Under the pieces are notes generated by a model, which was given only the letters and a program-made list of their open reading frames with translations, ran no database searches and had not been told where the DNA came from. From contig NC_053147.1 in NCBI RefSeq assembly GCF_016808335.1, positions 67,020,960 to 67,084,959 of the forward strand: a stretch of 64,000 nt of DNA, written 5' to 3'. A program made the translations under genes and the position numbers. This stretch comes from Panicum virgatum (taxonomy: Eukaryota; Streptophyta; Magnoliopsida; Poales; Poaceae). This document shows, piece by piece, positions 47,806 to 59,070 of this stretch. The number at the start of each line of letters is the position of its first letter. Position 1 is the stretch's first letter.

Positions 47806-50800
47806 TTAATTCATTGATCCACGGCACCTAAGCAAGGAATGAATAGTTAGGACAAGAAGGTAGAGTAATGAAACAGAAGCAATCTGAACACTACCAGCCT
47901 AGCACGCAACTGTTAATTAATAAAAATAGAAACACAGTATGTCACTGTTAAGCAAAATCATGACCATGAGGAACACAAGTCATTTAACTTTTATAAGAAA
48001 AGATTTCACGTGGACGCAGAAATATTAGCATTTGAATGCTTCGGTTATTCTTTCAATCTTTCTAGAGCTCGTTATGTACTAATTAATAACTTCAAGGCAT
48101 GAAACTAGCTACCTTCAGTGGTAAACAAAAGTTGGAATCAACCAATGTTGTGATCTCACATTACCAGTAGTTTGGTAAGATATCATTTTCTTTTATGTTG
48201 GCTTATTTTTTTAATTGTGTAGTATTATACCCCCTCCGTCCCAAAATAGAAGTCATTCTAGAAATTTAGGACAGATTAAGAAGGTAAAATGACCATGTTT
48301 GCCCCTATTTATTACCTATACTTGGCAGTAATTGATTCGTACATGCACATGCACATGCACTTTCTAAATAGGGTAGAGTGACTTGTTTTTTGGGACAAAT
48401 TTTAAATCTTAGAATGACTTGTTTTTTTGGGACGGAGGGAGTATGCAACTAGTTTGTCAGCCTATAACATCAATGAATAGGACTATATGAGTTATGATGG
48501 CGATGGGCAAACCTAATATCAGTAAGACTATTTAAAACATATTATCTTCAATAGACCTCATCTAAGAAAAGAAGATGTCCTGTAACTAATGATAGCAGAT
48601 TTACCTCCGGGAACCACAATAGCATGGGATCTTCTTTTCCTCCAGTGGAAACTTGTAATTATATGTAAGTTCCTCACCAGCATATATATGCCTCTTTGCA
48701 TAAATGTAAATCTTCTTCTGGCCATCAACAGTTATCACTTTTGTATAGCAATTTGGCTGACACGGAAAATAAGAAACCACTACTTAGCATGTTACAAGCA
48801 TCAAAGTTCATTTTTTTTTCTTGAATACTTACTTCACAGGAATGATTTATGAACCTTGCTAAGCCACCACGTTTAGTAGCATCAACCTGCATAATTTAAG
48901 ATATTTAGAGAATGCTAAAAAGAAAAACACAAGGTGCAGTTAAAGACTGAGAATTTTTTTTTCTATCAAAGCCTGATATTACAAAGCAGAGCAATTACCC
49001 TTACTGTACATTAAAAGAAGCAGGCACTATGTTGAGAACTGCACCAGAGTTTTCTGTTCAAAAATAATAATAGCATGCCCCCAAGAAGCTAATGATTTTC
49101 TTTAAGCTCTAGCTAACCATTTTCACAGTTTGTTCATTTTGTACCGCTTTGAATAATATATGACTTTCTTATTCTTGTAAGCAAAGAAAAAAAATGAAGA
49201 CACCGAAACAACTCTGCAATCAGAGGATGTAACATGTAAGTAAGGAATGATCTGTATCACATACCACATAATCATCATCCAACCGAAACAAGTAGCTGCT
49301 TCCAATCCCACTCTTCTCATATTGAGACTCACGTATGTCCGAGACCTATAGGGTACAAATCAATCTCTTAACACATTGCTCAAAATTAGCACATCAATTA
49401 AGCAATGGTTGATTGAATAATGCATAATTACCCGCTTGCGAATCAGGTCACCAACATATTCGATAACAAAGTCTTCTGCTTGGATCACCTCAAGGGCAAC
49501 CAGTCCCCATTCATGGATCTTGCTCCTCTGAAAACGCAACCGCTTTTTCCTTGCCTACACATCAAGAAAGGCATATATGAGTTATGGCTATGATCAAAAC
49601 CTCATAGAAACAGAAATTTAAGAAAATACACAAGTTATGTTTACCTTCATTTGGGTAATTTTCAGCAGCTCAGAACCTTCGTAAGCTTTTAATAGCCGCC
49701 GCAGCTTAACCCGATTTGTTCTTGCAGATGAATCCCTCTTTACTTGAAATTTCCACACCTTATTATCTGAGGCAGAAAGAATTGTACGGGCACGATAGCC
49801 TCTCACACGAGCCCTTTCTGATGGAGTAGCATTCCGCACCCAATTACGCCACTCCCATCCATTAATCGAAGCTCTAGCACAACCATCTGATTCAGGCCAT
49901 GGAATCACCGGTTCTACCTTCCGACTGGACTCACTTGAAATTTTCTTGCCCTTTCTTTTCTTGACAGGCTTCGTGAGCATACTAGTATTCATGACATTTT
50001 TAGTCACCATAGGTGTTTCATTAGCAACCACTTGCTTCTTAGGTGGATGAGATGACCTGGTTCCTGGAAAGGAAAGGCGTATTACAAACTACACAACTCT
50101 ATGTATGATCTATCAGAAGGAGAAGAAGCCAACTAAAAGACTTACTTTTTGGCACCTCACAGGAAACAAGTTTCAGATCTTGCTGGATATTCAAATCATG
50201 AGCATCATTAGCCATAGCCAGAGTCTTGGTTCTTTTTTTAGAGGGCTTGTCCACAAATGAAACTTTCTTTGATGTTGAAGCTTTCTTTGATTCCTGGATA
50301 TTTTTCACAGAAATCTTATGGTCAACAAGCTGACATAGAGGTTTTGAAAGCTGCTCATCCATAGAAATTTCCAAAGGTTCTTTTGATGACGTTGTTTGAC
50401 AGGTTTTCTTGGATTTCCTCTTCCTGTAGTATGTATATTCTTTGAGTTTTGATGATCCATCTGCCATTTTAGGTACAGCATTTTGCCTGGTGTACCATGA
50501 GTTCAAGCACTTGCTAGTTGTATCTGAGAAGAGAGACATCCACTCTCTCACAACATTGTCGTGTAGTCTTTGCCGGCAGAGAGCCAAGCTCGTATATCTA
50601 GAAATCGGAGGAATATAGTTCATTGAGCTCAAAGGCTGATACATGTTTTTGTCCTTAAGTGGTAAAGAAACTAAGCCAGTCTCCATTCCAGGAGGCACTT
50701 CATCAAAACTCTCATCCAATTCTGCTGTCATACACATATCCATCTTTTCAAATATCCTTGCGTAAGACACAAGGGGTAGGCACTCTTCTCCTGCACACAA

Positions 50801-53608
50801 TCAAGGGGATAAGAAACCAAGCACAATACAGTTATGAGTGTAAGACAGAATGTAACAAAACAGAATGTAACAAAAGGATGCTGCTGATTTACCATGAGAA
50901 ATGAGTGTTTTATCTGTTGTCATTTCAGCTGCGCTCGATGGTTCATCTGAAGTTGTTTCAATTGCATTGGTCCTAGTAGCCGCAGACATTTCAACAGTAT
51001 TCTGCTCTTCATCTACAACCACTTCAATGGTATTCAGCTCTTCATCTGCATGCGTTTCAATTGGACTACCTTTTCTGGCCGCACCCATTTCAACAATATC
51101 CAGTTCTCCACCTACAACCATCTCAACAGGACTGAGTGTTTCATGCACACACGCTTCGGCTGAAACGGGTGATTCCGGTGCATGAATTGGCGTACCAATT
51201 TGTTCCTGTGATACACATTTATCAGAAATATTATGTGAATTCAGGGATATTAGAAGAAATCAAGATAAATTCCTAATTATAAACCCACCTGATCAATACC
51301 GCTTTCAAGTCCATAGCATAAACAATTCGTTATCTCCTCCGCAATGACCTCCTCAAAATAGTGAAACAAAGATTGCTTTGAAGAGATATATAGTTCGTTC
51401 GCCAGCATCCTCTGGACTATTGCTAAGGGGCCAGCAGATTTCCCACGTGGTTCAAATCCAGGTGGAAATTCCATGTCGCATTCAGTAGCGTCAAAGTCCT
51501 GCAAAATCATGAATGCATCACGAGATTAGCTGTGAAACAAGAAATAAATGTTTAAGACACTAAATATTAGCTGTGAAACAAGAAATAAATGTTTAAGACA
51601 CTAAATATTAGCTGTGAAACAAGAAATAAATGTTTAAGACACTAAACATTAGCTGTGAAACAAGAAATAAATGTTTAAGACACTAAATATTAGCTGTGAA
51701 ACAAGAAATAAATGTTTAAGACACTAAACCATTCTATCAAGAAAGAAATGCATTTAGCCGTAGTGAAAACACCTTTGATGGCATTGCATGACTGTCTTGG
51801 GCTTTTATGATATGAGTGGTGACAGAACTAATCGTAGTGGTACGATTCAACCGACAATTTCTCTGTAACCATACATCACAGTAGTCCATAACAGGGTTAG
51901 ACAGTATTCCGTCCCATATATTCTTCATGGATTCATAATAAATTGTTTCCCAAACTGCTGACAGTATATCGGCAAATTTGTCATGTGCTGCTGTAGATTG
52001 AATGGCCACTGAAGAATCCGCTTGGGCTGTATTATACACAGAGTTGCCTTTTTCTGGAGAAGCATATGGTTTGTTAACTTTGGCATTAAGTTTGGAAACC
52101 TTCCAGTTGCTCACACTGTCAGGCTGCAAACAACAGCAAAGCTGCGGCAGGTTATTAAATGTTGAAAAGGAATAGTAAGGTGCAACACAGCTCCCTTGTT
52201 AGACAAACCCCTGATAAATGAAACAAACCTTAATAGCTTGGTTCTTCAGTTTTGCAGCCAATTGCTTCTCAGACTTCTTGGAAGCAATTAAATCTGGAAG
52301 CACACAGCTGAATATTTCATCAATTAAAACCCTACGAGCTGATTTCATTATCCCCTCATGCAGCTGATGGCTGACATCGCCAACTATGTCACCCACTAAG
52401 CCATTTAATGGTGCAGAACCATTAGCTGTAGCTTCCGAACACTCTGTGTGTTCCCCACTCCACAAACCAATTAGTGATACAAGTGTGAATGGGCCCAATT
52501 TACCATCAACATGGTAAACCTACAATAAAGACATCAGAGTGATTCAAAATGTGAAAGAATGTGAAAGTTAGTGTGAAATTTGCATGGCTGAGCTACTGGA
52601 TTCTCTGTACATGCCAAAAATGGAAATAATGTGAAAGAACCATCATATCAAAAACCAATGTGTACACACCACTTTTGCGTACTTAAAGCATTAGTATGAT
52701 CCAGAAAGTGATAGTTTTAGTAGCTGATTTCCTACCATTGAGAGATCTTGGATATAGCTATTGTGATGCCAATAGGAAAGTTCAGCAAGAGAATGTGGCC
52801 CTTGTCTGCAGCCTTCCGCATCCTCAAACATCCAGCATGATTCTTCACTTGAAAGATCCTAATAGGGAGAAAGAGGAAACCAAAGGATTCAGGAAAGGTT
52901 AAGGATGAAACAGAAATATAGACAGAAAAGCAAGCCATACATCTGGAAGAACCACTTTAGCATGGGGAGTAACTTTCTTTGTCTCCATGGATGCATTTGG
53001 AGTGGAAACCGTGGCACCAAAATTCCATTGTGAAAGAAACTGTTTCAGAAAGCTTAAGGGAACAGGATCAGCTGTCTTCCCACCAAAAACAGCATAGATA
53101 GCAAGGTTTTGAGGCAAGAAACCAGTAGAGAGCCCCTCATACAGCTGTTCAGGTGGGTAAGGTCCGCACATCTGCCCATGCTCATTCATATACATGCAAC
53201 CTTCCAAATATTGATGTTGGAGGTACGCACCGTGTGTTCCATTTCGACCAGCTGAATCGCCGAGCCGAGATTGTGGATAAACCACACCATTGTTAGCTGT
53301 GGAACAGACATTTTCATGAATTGCAGGAAACACACTAGTGTTCTGTATTTGGTCACCACTACCGGAAGCCACTTGATGACCCTCCGAGCACCTGATAAAT
53401 CATGCAGGAAAGCATTAGCAGAGCTATATGGAAAGATCAATGATGGGATGGTCAGTGAAGCTTTGTACCGATCAAACAAGTTTTCCCCTGAATCATCACA
53501 TGCTGGCACGGGGCAGACAAGGGGTTCACTATCCGATGACTCGGCCACCAACAACTTCAGACGCTTCCTTCCGCTGACAGGGTAAGAACAGCGGAAGCCT
53601 GACAACAT
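47806..53608 (-). CDS. ATXR7: ATXR7/SET1-like histone H3K4 methyltransferase
   Basis: Trithorax-type nuclear enzyme expected to methylate H3K4 from S-adenosylmethionine; Arabidopsis ATXR7 promotes FLC. Exons (minus): 53469-53626 (coding from 53608), 52941-53391, 52736-52858, 52229-52519, 51773-52123, 51289-51498, 50893-51205, 50146-50790, 49645-50063, 49432-49554, 49265-49345, 48833-48886, 48605-48756, 47806-47827. Joined, they give 1124 codons plus stop in one frame. A GYF-like pair lies at about residues 105-150 ([19 protein letters not shown]) and 205-265 ([19 protein letters not shown]). An Asp/Glu and Lys-rich linker follows, then an N-SET stretch WEWRNWVRN. The SET domain (about 985-1124) has [32 protein letters not shown] with PNCYTKV, and [10 protein letters not shown]. 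The post-SET CYCGSRR-CRGSMN ends the protein. The start is provisional; an upstream exon may add residues. Confidence 0.93.
48230..48441. mobile_element. Stowaway MITE in the last intron of the SET gene
   Basis: CCCCCTCCGTCCCAAAATAG at the left and TTGGGACGGAGGGAG at the right are inverted repeats with TA on both sides (48228-48229, 48442-48443). The arms also pair through AAGTCATTCTAGA/AGAATGACTTG. It lies between exons 48605-48756 and 47806-47827, clear of the splice sites. Confidence 0.92.
51523..51727. repeat. 41-bp tandem array (five copies) in a SET gene intron
   Basis: The unit TTAGCTGTGAAACAAGAAAT followed by AAATGTTTAAGACACTAAAT repeats five times at 41-base spacing with almost no differences, inside the intron between 51498 and 51773. 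Its right end is about 45 bases from the next exon. Confidence 0.93.
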
Positions 53609-53759
53609 TGGTCCAACATCCAGGTCCTGATCACAAGAACAATGACACAGGTACAAGTGTCATATACAGATCAACCGTATCCTTCAGCTTAGGCCCAGTT
53701 TGTCAGAGCATCTGCGGGCTTCTCCACATCTTTTAAAGCAATGAAAATCAACCTTAAAA

Positions 53760-54087
53760 AAAAAAAACTCGGCCGGGTGGGGAAAGACCGCCCCACCGGT
53801 ATTATCTAAGAGAAGACTCGGCTTCCCCGACCGAGAAAATCCCCGAACCCTGGCCCCGCCCTGACACTGGGAGACGTAACCCCTGGGGACTACCTGCCTG
53901 GGCCATGTAAGGGTCCTCAGGCCGACCTGGGGCCGGCTCACAACCAGTGCTTTGGCACACAGGGCCAGCGAGGGGATTTTTTTAACCTCAGCCTGAAATT
54001 CGCTCCCACGGGGAGTCGAACCCAGGACCTGAGGAGTGCCGCTGGGTTCCTCTAACCATCTCAGGTAGAGGCCCTTTGGCAATGAAA
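53760..54087 (-). mobile_element. tRNA-derived SINE, complete, 19-bp target duplication
   Basis: On the minus strand it starts GCCAAAGGGCCTCTACC, has an A-box-like GATGGTTAGAGG and a B box GGTTCGACTCC, then a tRNA-unrelated body and a T-rich 3' tail. It is bounded by perfect 19-base direct repeats ATGAAAATCAACCTTAAAA (53741-53759 and 54088-54106), the mark of target-primed insertion. Fragments of the same family lie at 8208 and 39345. Confidence 0.88.
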
Positions 54088-56212
54088 ATGAAAATCAACC
54101 TTAAAAGTTAAAAGCCTGATTATGAGGAGCTCTTTTCAAAAGCCGACTATTTTCATGAAAGTAGGCTGCTTTTGAAATGAGTTTCCACCATGCTGGTTTC
54201 TACTTTTCTTGATTTAAAAACTGTGCAGCTTCCTGCCAGAAATATAGCAAAGCAAGGGCGATAGTTGGAGCATTATTACTAAAACCGAATGGAGAGGCGG
54301 TTCAACCGGAAAACCAGGAAACCAGAACCCTCACAGGTGTGTTGTGGCTGAAAGATCACCCCTGTAACTAAACCACCTAAAAACCGGTTTAAACAGCTAG
54401 GCCACCTGGTTTAAAAACCTAGAAAAGTGGGTGCTGAGCTATTGTATCATGAACATGGCGCAGAGCGCGGGAAGGACATGTGCACAGGAAGTGAATTAAT
54501 GCACAAAAGGTTGTCGGGGTGGGAATAGAACCCCGGCCTCTTGGGCTGAGAGACAAATGGAGGTGTTTGGTTGGTGGGAATAACTTGCCTGACCCACCAG
54601 AGGCACATCACGCCATACAGCAGGGTGGGGCAGCAGCCCCAGCTACCAGACGGCGCACCCCCCCTCCTGTCCAAGGCACATCGGTGCGTTCACATGAGCT
54701 GCAGCACCACCACTTCGGGCATTAGGCAGCAGGGGCCGCAAGAAAGAAAGTGGATGGGAGCCAAATTGACGAAGAGGTAAGGCTATAGGACCCTGAAGGT
54801 TGTAGCCTCAAGTTCAAGCCCAAATTGCAACAAGGACCCCACGGCTCCACGCACGCACATCGCATGGGGGCAGCCAAGCACAGGTGCCTGGCAACAGGAC
54901 AGGGTGGCATCACACCCTAGCAGGAGAGAGAACATGCTGGCGCCAAACCAAACTGAAATCCAGCTCCCCTGTGCCTTCCAATTTCATGTTGTCCATCAGT
55001 CCATGGAGATATAGGGAGAGGAAGAAGAGCTCAGCAGCTCAGCGCCGGCGCCCAGCGCTACTGCTGAGCAGACACGGCCACAGCCATGGTTCAGCAGCTC
55101 TTAAATTGAAGATTGAAGAACATTTATCGATTTTTTAGAGATGCAGCAGCAAGTTCTGCTTACCGTGTAGACTTGAAGAGATTGTTTTCATATTTGAGAT
55201 GCAACTCTAATTGATTTATCTTCTGAATTTACAGGGTGCTCTTTTTGTACTTTGATGTATGTTGAATTTTTTGGTGCAATAATTGTTTGCTCTACCACAG
55301 GTACAAACTTAAACCTTTACACATGTTGTCTATTTACCATCTATACTTTGTTTTCGTGTGATTTCAATACAAATAGAGCATGCATATATGGCTTACTTTT
55401 ACTATTCGTTCAGTTTGCCGCGGGCATTGGCCCCACCTAAATTTCAGACTGTGGTCCGCCACTGCCTACAGAACCCTTATTTGTTACACAACCAGACTTT
55501 GGCATGCCGCATACAGCTAGGCATCTGCCCTGAGCCTTGCCACAGCAATTTTTGACAAAGGCTTTGCAGCCGAATCGTTTGCCACCAGTCAGGCACGCTG
55601 CACCCACCAGGTAAGCCGTGATACAATCGAGGCCCTTGAGAAAAGGGGTGCAGATTGCATATAAACTAAACGAAACAGCAAGCCCAAACAAATCGCACGA
55701 AACAACCCTACCTTGTTGCGCAGGAAATCGATCACCATTCTTTTTTTTAGAACTCAACGGTGGGCAAGAATTCCACCTGACCAATGCATTGCAACATCTC
55801 AAATATGGTCCTGGATACAAACCATCCCTTCGTCCCCTCTCTAGGTGCTGATAAAAAAAATCATTGCCGTGCTCCCAATCCACCCCTCAACCCTAAACAA
55901 TCGCTCTCAATCCCACAACGGGCACGGACCAACGAGCCGGGGAGGGAGAAATCGCCGCCAGACTGCGTCGGAATTGAGCTACAGGTACACGATCATCGGA
56001 GACGGCAGGGTCGAGCGAGTTGGGGGAGCACACGGAGAAGGTCGTGGACCGCTGCGATGGCAACTCTAATAGTCTAATCGAGGAACAGACGTGCTCAGCA
56101 GGCTAGAGCAGGTCGGATCTGCTGCTGGCTCACGTGGATCGGAGGTGCCCGCCGGCCCAAGCGCCCGCGGGCGCGCGAGCTGGGGAGGCGACGCGCGCGT
56201 ACATACGACGAA

Positions 56213-56340
56213 GGACTCGCCGGATCGGAGGAGAGGGAGGGAGGGAGGGAGGGAGGCAGGGGAGAGGACTCACCGCATCGGAGCATCGGTGGGGGAGAGC
56301 AGAGAGAGGAGACGGGGAGAGAGGACTCACCGGATCGGAG
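56213..56340 (-). repeat. Three spaced copies of a GTGAGT-donor motif in the SET gene leader
   Basis: GGACTCRCCGSATCGGAG occurs at 56213-56230, 56266-56283 and 56323-56340, 53-57 bases apart. On the gene strand each reads CCGATSCGGYGAGTCC; two carry a consensus GTGAGT splice donor, and the third has GCGAGT. A (GGGA)n tract lies between the first two. The GC-rich sequence to 56650 and on to 57635 holds no recognised gene. Confidence 0.7.
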
Positions 56341-57635
56341 AGATGCGGCATGTCGACGAGCTTGTGGGGCGCCCCGTCCGAGGCCGGGCGTCGCTGCCGC
56401 CGCCGCCGCCGGGCGCTGGGTCACGGTGGGTGAGGGGTGGATGCGATGGGGGGCGACGGGGGGGTGGGGGCTGCGGAGTGGGGAAGAGAGGTGGAGGCTG
56501 GAGAGAGGAGGGATGGATATGTACTGAGGCGAGGGGTAGAGGAGGAGGACGTCAGGGCGAGGGCAAATTGGTCCAGGCCGCCTCCCGACCGCGCGCGAGG
56601 AAATGGTGACGGCCCCGCGCGCTTCCCACCTCGATCGCCGCGCATCCAGCGTGTTTGAACTTGGAATCGTGTTTGGAAAGGTGAGGAGTTCGGCAACGTC
56701 ATTCCAAGGGGTTACATGGATACCCGGGAGGAGGGCAAGTATGGCAATGGTGGTGGGTGCGGCGTCGCATATGGCAATGGCGGCGGGGGTGTGGCGGCGG
56801 TGGCGACCAACACAATCGGACGATGTTGAAGTTGAAGGGGTAGTGGCTGATGGACCGATCAGTAGGATGAGATGGGGCAGCTATCATTAGTTGTTTGGTG
56901 TTGGCGGCGTGGATCGCCGCATACCTAATTCCAGCAATGGAGCGTGTTTGGAGCGCATGCGTCCATGCAGAGGGTTTCAAGGAAGAAGATGGTTAGAGAT
57001 GGCGGGAAAGGATCTCACAATATGCTACCCTAGGCCGGCCCGATTGTGATGCTAAGTATATTGGGCCGGCCCAGCTGGCGACGCCGATCGATGATGATGG
57101 AAGATCCATAACCTAGTACGGCCACATATAACCGTTGGATGATGAGTTGTCGTTGTTAAATTTGTATGCTTTGAAAAATAACGCTACAAAGTGAGAAATT
57201 TAACCCTTTACATTCATACCATGTGTTTTACGGTATGTTTTGCATGTGTTGAAAATTTTTCCATCATCCTTCAACTTAGCCATGTCACTTGTTCCCTCCT
57301 CTATAGTCTAGAAAACCTTGTCTAGAAAAAAGTCTAGAAAACCTCATATGGCTGCACCGCAGCACCGGGGCTCATACTTGCTCATGCTAGCGAGCTCGGA
57401 AGCGAATGGGCTGGGCCGTACAGCCCAACCCAACAAAGCAGCGACCAAACAGATTAAGATCTGATTCGACACAGACCAGATTGATCGAGCCCTACTCGCA
57501 AGCAGATCCAAGTGCGCACCCTGATGGCGAGACGTCAGGGCTTTCGAGTTCCTATCTCTCATGGAGCAAGAGCACAGGGGGCAACGACGCAGGATTACGG
57601 CGGCGGAAGAGGAGGAGCCGAGGAGCGTTCACGGC

Positions 57636-58149
57636 ATACCCAACGACCTGCTCTAGCTGATCCTCCTCCGCCTCGACTCCCCACTCACTTTGGCTCGTCC
57701 GCGTGGCATGCGCTTGCAGGCGGTGGTGCCGCGCCATCACCGACGGCGGTCGCGCCTTTCTTCGCCTTGCCGGCTCGCTCCACCCGCCTACCATCGTTGG
57801 CCACTACCACATACGCAGCTGCCACCCGACCGCGTTCGTGCCCTTGCCACTGACACCGCTCATCAACTTCGTCCGCTTCTCCCTCGACTTCCTCCCCTAC
57901 ACCAAGGACCGGGAGGTAGCTGACAGCCATGGCGGCCTCATCCTCCTCCGAGAGCTTGGCGGCTCCCGCCGAACCTTGCTCCACGATAGCAAGAAAAAAA
58001 ACGTTCAATGGGTATTCTACAGTAGGTGTTTGGTCTTGACCTTGCATCGGTTATTTCCCCCTATCACCGGTGAAGCACCTCGGAACCTCACGATCAACAT
58101 TGATGTTCATAGTGCAGCTTCCATGAAGTTTCTTGCCGAGAACGGTTAG
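57636..58149 (+). pseudogene. F-box protein gene, 5' part broken
   Basis: Plus-strand sequence reads IPNDLL, then an in-frame stop, then LILLRLDSPLTLARPR, a plant F-box motif start, near 57636-57700. After a frame change, RRWCRAITDGGRAFLRLAGS, LHPPTIVGHYHIRS and FVRFSLDFLPYTKDREVADS with HGGLILLREL follow, typical of grass F-box proteins of the SCF ubiquitin ligase class. The frame ends at 58147. The nonsense codon and frame shift inside the F-box mean it cannot bind SKP1 as encoded; only the partial downstream frame is open. Confidence 0.75.
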
Positions 58150-58292
58150 ACCCATCGACTGCCCTAACGCATGTTTCCTATCGTTCACAGGTGCACCTTC
58201 GTCCTACTTTTATGCTTTCCATGTCATAGCCCCTTCCGGAAAGCTTTCGTTCACTTTCTTTCTTAGCCTCTTCCTTTCTCTCGCTCTCCTTT

Positions 58293-58468
58293 TCCCCTCC
58301 TCTTCCCTCCCCTCGTCTCCCCCGCTGCATGTGGTCGTTTTCTTCCTTAGGAGCCTTCTCGTCTTGTGCTCTTCTCCTTCCCCTCCTCTTCCCTCCCCTC
58401 GTCTTCTCCACTGCATGTGGTCGCTTTCTTCCTTAGGAGCTTTCTCGTGTTGTAACTCTTTCAACTAT
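58293..58468. repeat. 88-bp tandem duplication, pyrimidine-rich
   Basis: CCCCTCCTCTTCCCTCCCCT recurs 88 bases apart (58293 and 58381), each followed by CTGCATGTGGTCG and TTTCTTCCTTAGGAGC. Two copies with a few differences. Confidence 0.9.
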
Positions 58469-58830
58469 TTCTTCTTAATACAAAGATACACAAAGATATA
58501 GTGGTTATTATAAGGAGAGAGGAAAGAAAGTTCCATAAAGAGAAGTTTCATCCCAGTATATTTTTTCGGCTTTATCAAATTCTCAATCTTGATAAGTGTG
58601 CAATTAAACTATGCATTATGATTGGTTTTTAAAGAGAACTAACTGAGCTTATTATATTACGTGACAAACTAGTTCTAGGAAAAAAATACTGAATAACCTG
58701 GGTCTCTACTTTTTTTTAAAAATCACCTGGGCCCCTACTGTCGGATAAAACCTTCGAGCCCATTCTAGAAGCTTCCTGCCCGCCCGCCAACACTCCTCCG
58801 ACGCACACTATTACACCCACTGACCACGCT

Positions 58831-58981
58831 GGCCCACATTCTTATGGCCCACATGTCATTGAGCCGACCCCACCAAACCCCGCTGGCTTCCAGGCACGCA
58901 CCCCCCCTCCTAGAGGCCAAAGACCCCGCGACATTCGGTCCAGCGTCCAGGACTATAAACCCCGCGGCGGCCCAAACCCTA
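58831..58981 (+). promoter_or_regulatory. Ribosome-biogenesis-type promoter: site II motifs, TATA, telo-box
   Basis: Two GGCCCA site II elements (58831-58836, 58846-58851), CTATAAA at 58953-58959 and the telo-box AAACCCTA at 58974-58981 lie 90-240 bases upstream of the ATG at 59071. This combination is known in plants from promoters of ribosomal protein and nucleolar genes, and fits the product encoded downstream. Confidence 0.75.
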
Positions 58982-59070
58982 GCCGCCCGATGCTCTTCGT
59001 CCCGCGCCAAGTCGCACTCGCCGTCGCCTCTACCTCCTCTCAGCCCCGCGCCGCCGCCGCCGCCGCCGCC

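Larger units (their letters stand above)
53627..56450 (-). other. SET gene 5' intron, leader and promoter
   Basis: Between the first coding exon and the GC-rich block at 56.1-56.65 kb, which looks like a first non-coding exon read on the minus strand. The 2.5-kb stretch would be a leader intron holding the SINE at 53760-54087, a second retro-like patch near 54510-54680 (GGGAATAGAACCCC), an AACCGG-rich patch near 54290-54420, and otherwise no recognised gene. Confidence 0.45.

Noticed and set aside
54005..54080. Possible tRNA gene on the minus strand
   Set aside because: A and B boxes are present but no full cloverleaf; the 19-bp flanking duplication and tail show it is a SINE.
56091..56609. 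172-residue plus-strand frame
   Set aside because: Gly/Arg-rich frame in the GC-rich leader region of the SET gene; low complexity and no domain.
58990..59070. Upstream in-frame ATG for the SRP40-domain gene
   Set aside because: It lies close to the expected transcription start just after the telo-box and adds a non-conserved segment; the ATG at 59071 precedes the Lys-rich head.
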